Below, one piece after another: positions 33,401 to 45,700 of a DNA stretch of 64,000 bases. This DNA is from Liolophura sinensis. Its lineage: Eukaryota; Mollusca; Polyplacophora; Chitonida; Chitonidae. The notes under the pieces are model-generated. The model was given only the letters and a program-made list of their open reading frames with translations. It was not told where the DNA came from and made no database searches. The stretch is taken from contig NC_088305.1 of assembly GCF_032854445.1 (NCBI RefSeq), positions 29,412,628-29,476,627 on the forward strand, given 5' to 3'. The translations under genes were made by a program, and so were the position numbers. Within the stretch, counting starts at the first letter, position 1, and the number at the start of each line of letters is the position of its first letter.

Positions 33401-36364
33401 TGATACATACCAGCAAGGGAATTTTTGTTGTTCACCAGTTCCAACTTTATTGTTTGCAGAAATGATTTCGATAACTCTGTGGAGGAATACCTGGCTCTCA
33501 GCGGCGAAGAAGCTGCCAAGGCCGAAGTACCTTTGCTGTTCATATCCTTCCCCTCGAGCAAAGATTCCAGTCACAATGAGAGATACCCAGGTAAACTTCA
33601 GCGTGGCATTCAGGCATTCAGATCTCTCTGCCTGAATTCAACGACTGGTTGACATGTATCAGTATAATGGCTCAGGTGGCCATCCTACTTGCCTTCCGTA
33701 AGGCGTCTCAGTGAAGCAACACTAGATAAAAGAGGGGTGGAATCCGTCCTGCAACAAGGAGGTGCATTAGATGCACTCTAAGGATTCCTTGTTGTCATAT
33801 AACTGAAAAATTGTTAAGTACGACGTTAAACCTCATGCACTCACTCACTCACTCACTCACTCACTCACTCAGTCACTCACTCCGCCTAATTCGTCTCGAC
33901 ACAGAGGCATAAATAGTGCTTTACACAAGTCAGAAATAGTGCTTTACACAGAGGCATAAATAGTGCTTTACACAAGTCAGAACAAAATTGAAGCTGTGGC
34001 TTGAATACAGCCCATAACTTATGGTTCAGTTTAAAGAGGTTTGTGCAGAACTTGACAAATCTAGAGATTTCATTGTGTTTTTAATTGTACCCATTTCACT
34101 GATATTGTGTAAGAAAAAGTTTGCACATTATGATAAAAAAAAAGCCTCCAAAATAAAAAAAAGATGATTAAATGTTCAGGCATAGACACAAATCATGTGA
34201 ATCAACAGATCCATCAGCGACTTGCCCGTAGCATCCACACGTGTTTTTCACCTGTGTTTTTGTGACCTCAGGTAAAAGTACCTGTACTCTGGTGACCTTT
34301 GCAAACTGGAACTGGTTTGAGGAATGGCAGAGCGAGCGTGTGAAGCACCGTGGGGCTGCCTACGAGGAAATCAAGAACGGGATTGGGGAGCAGATGCTGA
34401 AACAGACCATGGCACTCTATCCACAGCTGGAAGGACGGGTAACGAAAAATAAAATTAAAATAGGTGTCTGGACAATTTTGAAACCAGGACCACTGATGTT
34501 ATTCATGGAGAACCATTCCCTCTTTGGTAGAGTAATTAGGTGTAAACTGTTCATTCCTGATGTCCTGGTGATGATTTGTGGGCGAACTCGGAAAGTAATA
34601 CTCCTGTATTACAAGAGATAACGATAATCTCTTTGGCTTATACTCGAGTCGCCACTGTGTGAGAAAATGTACAAAATTACGTCCAGCTTTTCACATGGAT
34701 GCTGTAATCCAAATATTTAATGTGTACATCCAAGTACAAAGTCAGATGCACATGCTCCTGTTTTATTAAGACAGTGTCATTTTAAGAAACCCAGTTAAAT
34801 GAGATCATAGTCAAGCAGTTTTGTTTCACTTCATATATAAAATATAGAAAGTGAACTAAGATACAAAAATCAGCTTCATGTAACTATCTGGATTCTTCAT
34901 TATTCACAAACAGTATACTTACAGGTATGTACAATGCCTTATTGTCTCTAGTAGAACAGTTTATCAAGCTCCTGACTTTTCAGATGCAACTACAGTAACT
35001 ATGCTATCGCATTGTCGTTTAGGTCGCCTTACATGAAGGTCATGGGAGATCTCACATGACCCAGGAGCCTCTCACCAATGCAGTCACTGTGATTTTAAGT
35101 CCAGCTCATGCTGGCTTCCTCTCCAGCCGTACATGGGAAGGTCTACCAGCAACCTGCAGATTTCCATCCAGGGTCTGCCCGGTTTCCTCCCACCATAATG
35201 CTGGCCTCCATAGTATGCGTGAAATATTCTTGAGTTTGCCGTAAAACACCAATCAAATAAATAAATAAAAAAATTATTGGTGTCTTGTCAATGCTGATGG
35301 TTGGCCACTTCAGTTTTCTCCAGCTTGAAAAATGGATGACCTTTTACATATGATATACATATGATATGGTATTGGATGTATGGGACGTTGTTGTTGCTGT
35401 TGCAGATTGAATACATGGAAGTGGGCACTCCGCTGTCTAACAACTACTACATCGGCTCCCTAAGGGGTGAGATTTATGGGCTAGAGCACAGCAAGACACG
35501 TTTCTCCCCTGAGTCTGTCATCAGCCTGCGGCCTAAGACCGACATCCCAGGTCTGATTCTCGCAGGTGAGTTAATAATAATAGGAGAGAGGGGAGCTCTT
35601 CTGTCTCTGTTTAGATATTAGTTTTGATCCGCCCACCTGTCTGTGTGCGTGTCACACTTTGGTTTCCGTGCATCAACTCCTGCAAATATTATTTGATTTT
35701 GATCAAATTGTGTGTGCAGGTTCACTCAGTGGTACCTCAGATAAAGTTTGAAAACAAGCTGGATCTGTGATTAAGTTTTGCCCATTTAATGATTTCCTTG
35801 ATTCTGATTGTCCGATAGTTTCTGTGGAATATTATAAACTGCTCCAAATATTGTCCAATTTTCGGATTAACTTGAAAACCAACCCAAGCCATGAATAGAT
35901 TTTGCATATTTTAGGAATTCCTGGATTCCCATTGGTTATTGGATTCTGTGCAATGATTGCTCCAAACATTGCTTTATAGATATTTTGATAAAATTTTTGA
36001 TTAGTTTTGCAAAGCAGCATAAAATTTGCATATTTAACCTGAGTTATAAATTCACAGTTTTCCATGATGGTCTCTCAGTGAATGATGATACTTTTCTTGG
36101 TTACCTCCTCGTTTAAACAGTGGGTTTCTCATTTATACAGTGGGTTTCTCATGAAAACAAGTCTTGACAGAAGACAGAGCACACTGCCACCTGTACTTGG
36201 CTTGGTCTGTTTCAGGTCAGGACGTGTTCACCTGTGGAGTGGTGGGGGCCATGTTTGGGGGCGTGGGGGCGGCATCAGCAGTACTGCACCGAAATCTCTT
36301 CAGGGATGCCCTCGCCTACAAGAAGCAGGTTGATGCCGGCTGCTGGAAGAACAAAGATGACTAA
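21466..36364 (+). CDS. RETSAT: retinol saturase (all-trans-retinol 13,14-reductase), complete
   Basis: RETSAT is a membrane-associated FAD/NAD(P)-dependent reductase of the ER that saturates the 13-14 bond of all-trans-retinol; invertebrate substrates may differ. Exons: 21466-21679, 23005-23187, 24251-24360, 24555-24686, 29096-29297, 29871-30068, 30726-30845, 31613-31733, 33460-33590, 34272-34438, 35406-35565, 36216-36364. They total 1887 nt, 628 codons plus stop, and all phases agree. The N-terminus has a hydrophobic segment at about residues 14-35. The dinucleotide-binding motif is [11 protein letters not shown] (G88-G93), followed by [16 protein letters not shown]. Later family motifs include [43 protein letters not shown], and C-terminal [17 protein letters not shown]. 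Slightly longer than the vertebrate protein of about 610 residues. Start at 21466: first ATG followed by the membrane segment. Intron 5 is GC-AG. Intron 4 consists mostly of acceptor-site repeats. Confidence 0.95.
22610..22843 (+). mobile_element. SINE copy, nearly full length (main family)
   Basis: In RETSAT intron 1. Head ATGGCCTCCATGTCAGACTG and TTAGCATGCTAGCGC, B-box-like GTGAGTTCAAATCCAGCTC, body TTCCTCTCCAGG, and tail GTGAAATATTCTTAAATACG, AAAACACCAATCAAACAAAT. Confidence 0.85.
23640..24025 (-). mobile_element. two copies of a second tRNA-like SINE
   Basis: Two copies, about 23,655-23,790 and 23,895-24,030, in direct orientation in RETSAT intron 2. On the minus strand each has an A-box-like TTGGCTCAGTTGATAGAGC or close variant, and a B-box-like GGAGTTCAAATTCTGGTG. 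This head differs from the main SINE family. The spacer contains CAGAGCCCCACACTTCTTGG. Confidence 0.7.
24786..29095 (+). repeat. 50-bp array of duplicated RETSAT exon 5 splice acceptors
   Basis: About 85 copies of a 50-bp unit fill most of intron 4. Each unit reads, in order, CTTACTGATTTTATCTTACAG (branch-like TACTGAT, pyrimidine-rich tract, AG) then AAATGCCATGGCAGCACTC and ATGTTCGT. The last unit is the authentic acceptor (AG ending 29,095) and exon 5 start AAATGCCATGGCAGCACACT. The unit is therefore the final intron bases plus about 37 bp of exon. Variants: TGA/TGG, GTTCG/GTTCA, AAATG/ACTTG, CTTACAG/CATACAG. Two odd units at about 25,806-25,985 contain GCAGATGTTTGTGTTATATG and ACACTAAAGTTCG. 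Confidence 0.97.
29096..29297 (+). CDS. RETSAT: RETSAT exon 5, followed by a GC donor
   Basis: Begins at the 3' end of the acceptor array with AAA TGC CAT GGC (KCHG) and encodes [20 protein letters not shown] through [13 protein letters not shown]. The family pattern YG|V and the phase-1 start of exon 6 (GT GTT GTC) require the exon to end after GATTATG at 29,297. The intron then begins GCATGT, so this is a GC-AG intron. Confidence 0.9.
29340..29560. repeat. 28-bp minisatellite in RETSAT intron 5
   Basis: About seven copies of a unit with GACGGTTATTTCCATGGCC and TGAACAGTC, degrading to the right. Starts about 45 bp after the GC donor; no exon sequence in the unit. Confidence 0.92.
30796..31460 (+). 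repeat. 76-77 bp array of duplicated RETSAT exon 7 end and donor
   Basis: Exon 7 ends ...ACTAAACTCCTGCCC, AAAGAGGTCGCCTCC, AAGTCAG at 30,845 with donor GTGGGT. The last 45-50 bp of exon plus about 27 bp of intron are then repeated about eight more times, with AGTCAG marks near 30,917, 30,993, 31,069, 31,145, 31,222, 31,299 and 31,376. Copies carry GTAAGT, a closer match to the donor consensus than the authentic GTGGGT. No copy has an acceptor upstream. Confidence 0.95.
31750..32395. repeat. 40-bp minisatellite in RETSAT intron 8
   Basis: About sixteen copies of a 40-bp unit: CTGTTTCACTTTTGAGTGAC then TTGCTGTGGTATTGCAGTG. Starts about 17 bp after the exon 8 donor. Each unit has an acceptor-like TATTGCAG but no exon sequence. 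Confidence 0.95.
32695..32915 (-). mobile_element. SINE copy (main family)
   Basis: In RETSAT intron 8. ATTTATTTATTTGATT, ATACTCAAGAATATTTCACT, AGCATTATGGTGGGAGGAAA, ACCCACGACCATCCGCAGGT, CCCATGTACGG, ending GGTGGGAGGCTCCTG. Confidence 0.88.
33655..33888. repeat. GTGAGTGAG-type dispersed repeat, inverted copy
   Basis: Reverse complement of the element at 17,762-18,015: AGGAGGTGCATTAGATGCAC, TAAGGATTCCTTGTTGTCAT, TGTTAAGTACGACGTTAAAC, then a run of ACTC repeats (33,838-33,880). Lies in RETSAT intron 9. Confidence 0.75.
35035..35275 (+). mobile_element. SINE copy, nearly full length (main family)
   Basis: In RETSAT intron 10. CCAGGAGCCTCTCACCAATG, GATTTTAAGTCCAGCTCATG, GGTTTCCTCCCACCATAATG, GAAATATTCTTGAGT, AAAACACCAATCAAATAAAT. 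Confidence 0.9.
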
Positions 36365-36389
36365 GACGCCTTCCCTTTATTTTTAAGGG

Positions 36390-36395
36390 AATAAA
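36390..36395 (+). promoter_or_regulatory. possible RETSAT polyadenylation signal
   Basis: AATAAA only 26 bp after the stop codon. This would give a very short 3' UTR, so a later signal (for example ATTAAA near 38,470) may be used instead. Confidence 0.25.
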
Positions 36396-37559
36396 ACCGG
36401 TGATCATGTTAGTTTGTATCTGTATAATTCAGGTCAGCAGTAATAAGAGAATTGTCATTTTTAGACAGCAGGTATCACCTTTGCAATTTTCATTAATTTG
36501 ACATGATTTTCAATGCACGGAAGTCCCATCAGTGCGATGTATATTCTCAGGACGATTGAAAATTGTATATCAGATATTGATTTATCATAAGTACATGTAA
36601 CTGAGAAGCAGTTGCAATCATTGTCTGTGGCCTGGAGCCACTTTTTTGTAAATGACCTTGCTATGGTTACATAAGGCAAGGAGGTTTACGAAAAATGTTC
36701 GAAAAAAATTGATGCAAACTTTTGTGAAATTTGGGCCCTGAAATTTGTCCAAACTAAGTTTGTGTCGGTTTCACAAGTGTGTTTTATTTCTTTATTTTCC
36801 TATTCATGTTTTAAGTTCAGAATTTAAGTGGTATCATTTATGGTTATAATGTTAGCAACAGAATCCTGTTTTTGGTCGTTTCCACTGGTGATGCTGCTTT
36901 TGTTTCAAATGTGGTGTTTCAGATGTGTTTTCAGATGTGTATCCGGTGCCGAGGTTGAATGATTATCGAGACTTAATACAGAATTGTATTAAACATTGTT
37001 TGAAGCTGTATTTTATTTATTCAGTTCTTAAGATTTTCACACATACGTAAATTTATGTGTAAATAGTTACAGATATGGCATATTTAGACGTGTGATATTT
37101 TTTTTTTAAACCATGAAGCCATTTTCATTAAATTTACTAGTACTGGTAGTCATGGTTTTGTGTTTTTTGTTCTTAAAAAAAGCTACAACAGTTGATGCAG
37201 ACATGATGTCTGTCAGAATAAGAATGCCGAGCATGTATGTTACAATTTGCTGCAGCTTTGGAGATAACTATTCTTACGTTATGACAGTCTGAATTATTTG
37301 TAACTTCTGATTAATAGATTCATCTACCTTGCAGGGTCACAAAAACATATTTTGTGAAGTTTGATTTACTTATCAGAAAAACACAAGTTGGCATCAAAAG
37401 TATCATTTTAAGGCTTTTATGTGTTTCCGAAAGTGCATTTTTAGAGGTCAAACTTTACATGAAATATGGTAAGTGTATGGTATAGTGTGTCCAACAGCTT
37501 ACACTGTACATAGCAATGGCCCAGTGTTTAATGTCGTGAGTAAATGTTGACAATTTGAT

Positions 37560-38305
37560 GTTTTGAACCTGGGGCCTTTAAAGCATATCATATATCTGGA
37601 GCAAATGACACATGGCCTGCTTTAACATAGCTGTTCCCATGACCTGTGTTTTGAACCTGGGGCCTTTAATGCATATCATACACCTGGAGCAAATGACACA
37701 TGACCTGCTTTAACATAGCTCTTCCCATGAGCAAATGACACATGACCTGCTTTAACATAGCTGTTCCCATGACCTTTGTTTTGAACCTGGGGCCTTTAAT
37801 GCATATCATACACCTGAAGCAAATGACACATGACCTGTTTTAACATAGTTGTTCCCATGACCTTTGTTTTGAACCTGGGGCCTTTAATGCATATCATACA
37901 CCTGGAGCAAATGACACATGACCTGCTTTAACATAGTTGTTCCCATGACCTTTGTTTTGAACCTGGGGTCTTAATGCATATCATACACCTGAAGCACATG
38001 ACACATGACCTGCTTTAACATAGCTGTTCCCATGACCTTTGTTTTGAACCTGGGGCCTTAATGCATATCATACACCTGGAGCAAATGACACATGACCTGC
38101 TTTAACATAGCTGTTGCCATGACCTTTGTTTTGAACCTGGGGTCTTAATGCATATCATATACCTGGAGCAAATGACACATGACCTGCTTTAACATAACTG
38201 TTCCCATGACCTTTGTTTTGAACCTGGGGCCTTTAATGCATATCATACACCTGGAGCAAATGACACATGACCTGCTTTAACATAGCTGTTCCCATGACCT
38301 TGGAT
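37560..38305. repeat. 85-90 bp minisatellite, intergenic
   Basis: About eight copies with TTTGAACCTGGGGCCTTTAA, GCATATCATACACCTGGAGC, AAATGACACATGACCTGC, TTTAACATAGCTGTTCCCAT. One copy is truncated near 37,730. Confidence 0.95.
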
Positions 38306-38879
38306 GATCTAAAATCTAATAAGGTGTAGCCTACAATTAAATCTGGCTATTGATAAGGGTTTGTTTGGGTTTTTAAGCATGATGTTTTTTTTTTTTTTGT
38401 ACACAGTTTTTGATACAGTCACAGTAGCATTTATTTTCTTTTCCTGTAACTTGTAAAGATGGATATTTCACTATTAAAGAGGATAGCAGAGTCTGGTTTA
38501 TGGTTGATACAACCACATACAGCCTCTTTCGTAAAATAATCATATTTGTTAAATCTTCAAAGACGAATGCTTAAAAAGCCAATCTCAAAACAGGAATGAG
38601 CTCTGTTTGTGATTGGTACATTGTACACTTCTGCAGTAAAGAATCAGAGCAGGTGGCAGATTTTCACATGTACGATCAAAAGCCAGTGTGAACTCACACC
38701 TCACCTGATTGGTGAGAGGTTCCCCAAGTGCTTGTGCAGTGAAAATCAGAATAATTATTCCTACTAGCACTGTTTTTTCCTCTGATTGGTGTTTTTGTCA
38801 TTTTCAAAATTACCACACTTAATTTAAGTAACATATTGTTCATTTCTTGGAGGATACAAATGAACAGAAATTGTGTCCA

Positions 38880-40110
38880 TCAGAAGTACCCAATAAATGT
38901 CTCAACACAAGCAGTTCTTACATGCGTGGATGTGCCCACCAGAAGTACCCAATAAATGTCTCACCACAAGCAGTTCCTACATGTGTGGATGTGTCCACCA
39001 GAAGTACCCAATAAATGTCTCACCACAAGCATGTGTGGATGTGTCCACCAGAAGTACCCAATGAATGTCTCATAACAAGCAGTTCCTACATGTGTGGATG
39101 TGCCCACCAGAAGTACCCAATAAATGTCTCACCACAAGCAGTTCCTACATGCGTGGATGTGTCCACCAGAAGTACCCAATAAATGTCTCAACACCAGCAG
39201 TTCCTACATGCCTGGATGTGTCCACCAGAAGTACCCAATAAATGTCTCACCACAAGCAGTTCCTACATGCGTGGATGTGCCCACCAGAAGTACCCAATAA
39301 ATGTCTCAACACAAGCAGTTCCTACATGCGTGGATGTGTCCACCAGAAGTACCCAATAAACGTCTCAACACAAGCAGTTCCTACATGCCTGGATGTGTCC
39401 ACCAGAAGTACCCAATACATGTCTCACCACAAGCAGTTCCTACATGTGTGGATGTGTCTACCAGAAGTACCCAATAAATGTCTCAACACAAGCAGTTCTT
39501 ACATGCGTGGATGTGCCCACCAGTAGTACCCAATAAATGTCTCACCACAAGCAGTTCCTACATGCGTGGATGTGTCCACCAGAAGTACCCAATAAATGTC
39601 TCACCACAAGCAGTTCCTACATGCCTGGATGTGTCCACCAGAAGTACCCAATACATGTCTCACCACAAGCAGTTCCTACATGCGTGGATGTGTCTACCAG
39701 AAGTACCCAATAAATGTCTCAACACAAGCAGTTCTTACATGCGTGGATGTGCCCACCAGTAGTACCCAATAAATGTCTCACCACAAGCAGTTCCTACATG
39801 CGTGGATGTACCCACCAGAAGTACCCAATAAATGTCTCACCACAAGCAGTTCTTACATGCGTGGATGTGCCCACCAGAAGTACCCAACAAATGTCTCAAC
39901 ACAAGCAGTTCCTACATGCCTGGATGTGCCCACCAGAAGTACCCAATAAATGTCTCAACACCAACAGTTCCTTTATGCATGGATGTGTCCACCAGAAGTA
40001 CCCAATAAATGTCTCAACACAAGCAGTTCCTACATTTGTGGATGTGCCCACCAGAAGTACCCAATGCATGTCTCCACATGAGCAAATCCTACATGTGTGG
40101 ATGTGCCCAA
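38880..40110. repeat. 59-bp minisatellite, intergenic
   Basis: About twenty-one copies: CCAATAAATGTCTCACCACA, AGCAGTTCCTACATGCG, TGGATGTGCCCACCAGAAGT. Each unit carries AATAAA on the plus strand, and RETSAT reads toward it. Open frames across it result from the repeat. Confidence 0.95.
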
Positions 40111-40486
40111 ATGAACTTATATGAATGATTTTGATTTGTTAATTTCATTGTTGTTTAATGTCAAACTGAAGGGTTTTACATGTATACAATGGCAGTCGGT
40201 TTCAGTGGGTGAAGGAAACCAGAGTGGGGTTAACTTTGATCCTGAAGTTTACTGGAGATCGCTCATACATATTGAACTGATTTTGTGTATGAAAATTTTT
40301 GTGTTACATGTGGGAAAGTGTGTCAGTGACTTGCCAAATGCTGGTGGTTTGCCACTTCGATTTCCTCCACATGGAAGAGTGCATGACCTTTCATCAAAGT
40401 AAACAGATTTAGTACAGGAACGTCTATATGCTTGGGACTTAACGTTGTATTTAGCAGTTTTTCAACAGCATCCTGCACATGGTTGG

Positions 40487-40563
40487 CCACCATAATGCTG
40501 GCCGCCGTTGTATAAGTGACATTTTCTTGAGAACGGCATAAAACACAGTCAAATAAATAAATA
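40487..40563 (+). mobile_element. SINE tail fragment (main family)
   Basis: CCACCATAATGCTGGCC, GTATAAGTGAC, GGCATAAAACACAGTCAAAT. Head missing. Flanked on both sides by pieces resembling the GTGAGTGAG-type repeat (TTAACGTTGTATTTAGCAG; TTTTTCAGTCATATCAGGAC), so the SINE may have inserted into one. Confidence 0.75.
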
Positions 40564-41023
40564 ACAGTTTTTCAGTCATATCAGGACGGGTGAACCAATC
40601 CTGCTTCCTTGCTCTAACCTCTCAGTGCTGAGCGCCAAGTGAGGCGGCAACAAATACTGTTCTTTGGTACCACCTGACCAGGGTTTAATCCTGCAGTCTG
40701 ACTTCGAGGCAGACACTCACGCTATAATGCCACCAAGACTGGGACTGAGTCCACCTCTGGAATACCTTGTAGCCAGGCATCAAGCACACATCCCACTTCT
40801 TTGGAATTGATTGAGATTTTTAGACTTTACACGAGTAAAGTTGTTTTATAAACAGAGGGAGATTGCAGAGTTTTGTTCCGATTTACAGCTACAACCGATT
40901 GACAGGAATTAGTCACGATTCCTTTAGCTCGCTAGTCAAGTACTGCTGTTGACAATTTTTTGGGACAATCCAATAGATTTTATCTGCCAGAGAAATGATT
41001 TCTCACCCCCAAGGGATAAGGCA

Positions 41024-41240
41024 TATTTATTTACTTGATTGGTGTTTTTAACCCAATTCAAAAGTATTTCACTTATATGACCGCAGCCAGCATTATGGTG
41101 GGAGAAAATCTGTGACCATCCGCAGGTTACTGATGTATGACCGCAGAGGAAGCCACCATGAGCTGGACTTGAACTCACAGCCATCGCATTGGTGAGAGGC
41201 TCATTAGCACGCCAGCCACCAGGCCATGGAGGGCCCATCT
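41024..41240 (-). mobile_element. SINE copy (main family)
   Basis: TATTTATTTACTTGATTGG, CCAGCATTATGGTGGGAGAA, TGTGACCATCCGCAGGTTAC, GAGCTGGACTTGAACTCACA, CATTGGTGAGAGGCTC, and head GCACGCCAGCCACCAGGCCA. Confidence 0.88.
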
Positions 41241-41589
41241 GTGGAAATGGGTACTTTAGGGAAGCCCTTGGGTAGGGTGACAATTTTTTTAATCACATAC
41301 ACCAAAACAGTATTTAACATAATATTCAGGTTTATTCATTGTTATTCAGGATACAAACCATGGATATACATATATTCATATTCACATGTAACATATCTGT
41401 TCATTCAGGACAAATATAAATGTGTGACGGACACAAAATGTTGACAATAACACACATTTACCACAGGCTTATAAGATATGTACAAATAATGCCCAGAAAT
41501 TTGAAGACCCACACTTACATAGATGTATATATCTACATGTGGGACTTCAACCTTATTAGAACATGTGCAAGTGGCATTCTAGTGTAAGC

Positions 41590-42560
41590 TAAAATCTGCC
41601 AAAAGAATCCCAGCAGTTAGTAACCTGTCTATGGCATGCCAATTGGATGACACTGGACTGGCAAAAGTGTGTCAGTAGCTTGTCTATGACATGCCAGTTG
41701 AGTAGTTGTAACTAGCCAGTGGTTTGTACATGGTGCTTTACTGGATGACACTGGACTGGCAAAAGTGTGTCAGTAGCTTGTCTATGACATGCCAGTTGAC
41801 TAGTTGTAACTAGCCGGTGGTTTGTACATGATGCTTCAACTGGATGACACCGGACTAGCAAAAGTGTGTCAGTGGTTTGTCTATGGCGTGTCAGGTTTGT
41901 CTATGGCGTGTCAGTTGACTGTCATTTGACTGGTTGTAACTAGCCGGTGGTTTGTACATGATGCTTCAACTGGATGACACTGGACTAGCAAAAGTGTGTC
42001 AGTGGTTTGTCTATGGCGTGTCAGTTGACTGGTTGTAACTAGCCAGAGGTTTGTACATGGAGTGTCAACTGGATGACACTGGACTGGCAAAAGTGTGTCA
42101 GTAGCTTGTCTGTGACATGCCAGTTGACTAGTTGTAACTAGCCGGTGGTTTGTACATGATGATTCAACTGGATGACACTGGACTGGCAAAAGTGTGTCAG
42201 TAGTTTGTCTATGGCATGTCAGTTGACTGTCATTTGACTGGTTGTAACTAACCAGAGGTTTGTACATGGTGTGTCAACTGGATGACACTGGACTGGCAAA
42301 AGTGTGTCAGTAGCTTGTCTATGACATGCCAGTTCACTGGTTGTAACTAGCCAGAGGTTTGTACATGGTGTGTCAACTGGATGACACTGGACTGGCAAAA
42401 GTGTGTCAGTAGCTTGTCTATGACATGCCAGTTCACTGGTTGTAACTAGCCAGAGGTTTGTACATGGTGTGTCAACTGGATGACACTGGACTGGCAAAAG
42501 TGTGTCAGTAGCTTGTCTATGGTATGCCGGTTGACTGTCATTTGACTGGTTGTACCTGGT
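41590..42560. repeat. 97-108 bp minisatellite, intergenic
   Basis: About ten copies containing ATGACACTGGACTGGCAAAA, GTGTGTCAGTAGCTTGTCTA, CATGCCAGTTGACT, GGTTGTAACTAGCC, GGTTTGTACATG. Unit length varies because of a partial GTCATTTGACT duplication. Confidence 0.93.
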
Positions 42561-44359
42561 AAAAGTGTGTCAGTGGTTTGTCTGTGGTGCACCTACTGAA
42601 TGGCACTAGATTACAAGAAGTTTACTACAGACTGGCATTTATGGTCAGCCTTTGGCATGTCACTAAGAAACTTCAGCCTATTGTATATAGATATACTGTG
42701 TATGTGAAAGAGATGTTCTGTTTATTAGTATATTAATATGTACAAAAATCAAATTCAGGAAGAGTCACATCTACTGTAATTACGATATCATGATCTTAAG
42801 ATGAGTAGTAAGAACTCAGATGTTTCCACCTATTAAATGATGAATTCACATACATAGACGTATGGGTGCAAACGTAACAAGGCCAAAATTTCCATAAATA
42901 TACAAAATTCAAATTCTCTACATATAACTGATTTTAATACCCTATTTGTTCTCCAAACATTCTTGGCAGAAAAGCATTTTTTGAAAATTTTTATTTTCTC
43001 AGGAAAACAAAGTCTGAAATGTAAAAGTTTGTCTGTAAAGTGACAGGCCTCCCTACAACATCTGCACAATGCTGTAAATCACAGATTCAGCATCACTGGA
43101 TATAATCTACGTTTTGCAGGGCAGGCAACTTATTTTGTTTTATCCCAAAGGACACTTCAGAAGACTTACAGGGCAAATTTTTATCCATTTTCTCTACTAA
43201 AATTGGCACTTTCTGGTCATCATTAGGAAGGGTGGCATCTGGATACTGAACTCTAAATCAACCTAGATTAGGTCCTGGTACAGAACCTGTTAGGATTGTT
43301 TTTGTTTTCCTTGTCTGATCAACCCCAAAATGCAATTTTAGGTTTGCGAAAGAATAAATTTACAAACAAAACAACACCTGTCTTTGGGACACTGAACAAG
43401 GTATGTTGGGTTCACAAAAATCAAAGTTTTTGTACATGGACACGATCCCCAACCACCTTTGTGACCGCTATTTTGAGGACATTCTGAGACAACTACAGGA
43501 TGCAGAGAAGAACCCATGACCATCCACACAAAACTGTTATCTTCCTGCACTGGAGAACTGCTGTTTCATCTTTTCGCTCCATATTATTAACAAAAAGGAA
43601 AAATGACACTGTTGTCATACAAATCTACCCAAGTAGAATTGCATGACAAGATTTAATGATGGTGGTTGTACATGTAGGCTGATATACAAGTACGTACAGG
43701 GTTGAACTTTCCAACAGCTCCAGTACACAAATGCAAAGTAACAGATTTCACACATGAAAAATACGCTCATCCTCAAGCTCATGTCTTCAACCCACAATTA
43801 TCATGACCTGTACATTAGCTTTGAAATATGAAACAAAAAGAAGGAAATCTAATGTTTCCCTAGCTTTTTTTTTTTTTAACAAAAAAAAAACCCACTCTAA
43901 AACGACGGCTTAATTAAAATACAACCATTGTCTGTATGTGCTGTTTCGGTCACACCAAATATCACTTTTGTTTTACGTGCAAACTATCCCAGCAACTGTT
44001 CCAGTTAAAAATATATTCACCTGTTCACAAAGCCTTGAAAAACAGGAAAATCATTAAAAAAAAAAAGGTTGGGCAAAATAAAATGGTTGATTTTCAATGT
44101 TATTTTTATTCCATTTTGGGATTTTTAGTTTCGCCTTGCCAGTAAAACACAAAAATAAAATTTGTTTCGCCCTACATGTAGATGTTTATATGGAATTTAC
44201 TGGAAATAAAACATTCCTGCTGGGCTCATTTTACCATACATTCAGGTTCTTCAGACAGCTTCTAATATTTCCCAAGTTACATGTACAGGTACACATTCAT
44301 ACAAATGTACACGAATTCTAAATGTATAATGCAGTACTCTGTCTTTCAAACTCCTCTAC

Positions 44360-44530
44360 ATACCCATTTACATGTATACAGACCCGTTCACATGTATACA
44401 GAACCATTTACATGTATACAGAACCATTTACATGTATACAGACCCGTTCACATGTAAACAGACCCGTTTACATGTATACAGAACCATTTACATGTATACA
44501 GAACCATTTACATGTATACAGAAAAGTACT
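44360..44530. repeat. 20-bp minisatellite, intergenic
   Basis: About eight copies of ATTTACATGTATACAGAACC with GACCCGTTC variants. Confidence 0.95.
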
Positions 44531-45589
44531 ATGTTCATGTCCATCTATTTACATACACACACAAACATTAACTGTGGACCTTCTTTGTTTTCAAATAAAA
44601 GACAATGAATACTTATCCATTAACTTTTGTTTTCCAATTTTTGTTCTTGATACTGGGAAGTCTCGCATCTAAAGTTTCAAAAGTAAAATGGTACTATCAG
44701 AAGTACAGGACGGCCTTAAAATGATACTTTTGATGCTTAACACTTAAACATGACAAAAACTCTTAAGTGCCCTATACTATATACAGTGAATCAATCAATC
44801 AGAATCAAGCACAGTTGAAAAATCCATCCATAAATACAGTTATTCAGCTTTTCTGTTGAGTTTGACAGACTACTGACTTTATCAATGTCCACAATTCCTT
44901 CTTTTTAATTTCTTTTGCTTGGCTGAAATTCAAGAATCTTTCACTTCTATGAAAGAGGTCAAGTTTAGGAGTGGATAACACTGGGCAGAGCCTGATCTAG
45001 ACCTGCAGGGAAGCCTACCACAGCTAGGCCACATTTCAAAGATCAGCGCTAACTGGGAATTTGTCAGGATCCTTCAGGGGTGATGCCTGACCAAATCCCT
45101 CAACTTTCGATGGCATTTATGCATCTTTTCAATGTGATTTTGGAGGAAAAAATTATATTGGTTGGGTTGACAATAAAAACCATAATTTTACCAGTCTGCA
45201 CAAAATAATTCCTTCAGAACATGCTTGAATAAACATCTTGCACACATGCAAAATGTTGAAGACTTACAGTAATCACGTAATCCTCGAAAGAAACTGTTTA
45301 ACCGAAACTTAGTATGCGCACGTTATGTGCCATGATCTTAATACACTTTGAGCAGGTGATGTTTTCTGAGACAAGATGGGGCTCACTGCCAATCACATTT
45401 CATGGACTTAAGAGGATCAATGTAATAAAGATCTCTGAGAAGGAGTTTTTATCATCTGATATGACATAATTTGAGCTTTATAATTTGTATTACATTATAA
45501 AATAAAAATAAGCCCAGGCCATAACCTTAATTAGACAGACAGCCACAACCATGATATTCCATATGTGCTAATACTGGAGTAAAATCTTT

Positions 45590-45700
45590 TGTATGTCAAC
45601 ACCTGCTTTATGTCAACACCTAGCGTATGTCAACACACACCATATGTCAACACTTACTGTATGTCAACACCTGCTGGATGTCAACACCTACCGTAATTAA
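45590..45700. repeat. short tandem repeat, intergenic
   Basis: Five or six imperfect copies of a roughly 19-20 bp unit with TATGTCAACACCTGC. Confidence 0.85.

Noticed and set aside
41911-42497. Minus-strand open frames in the 41.6-42.6 kb repeat
   Set aside because: They follow the roughly 100-bp minisatellite unit; nothing recognisable and no splice context.
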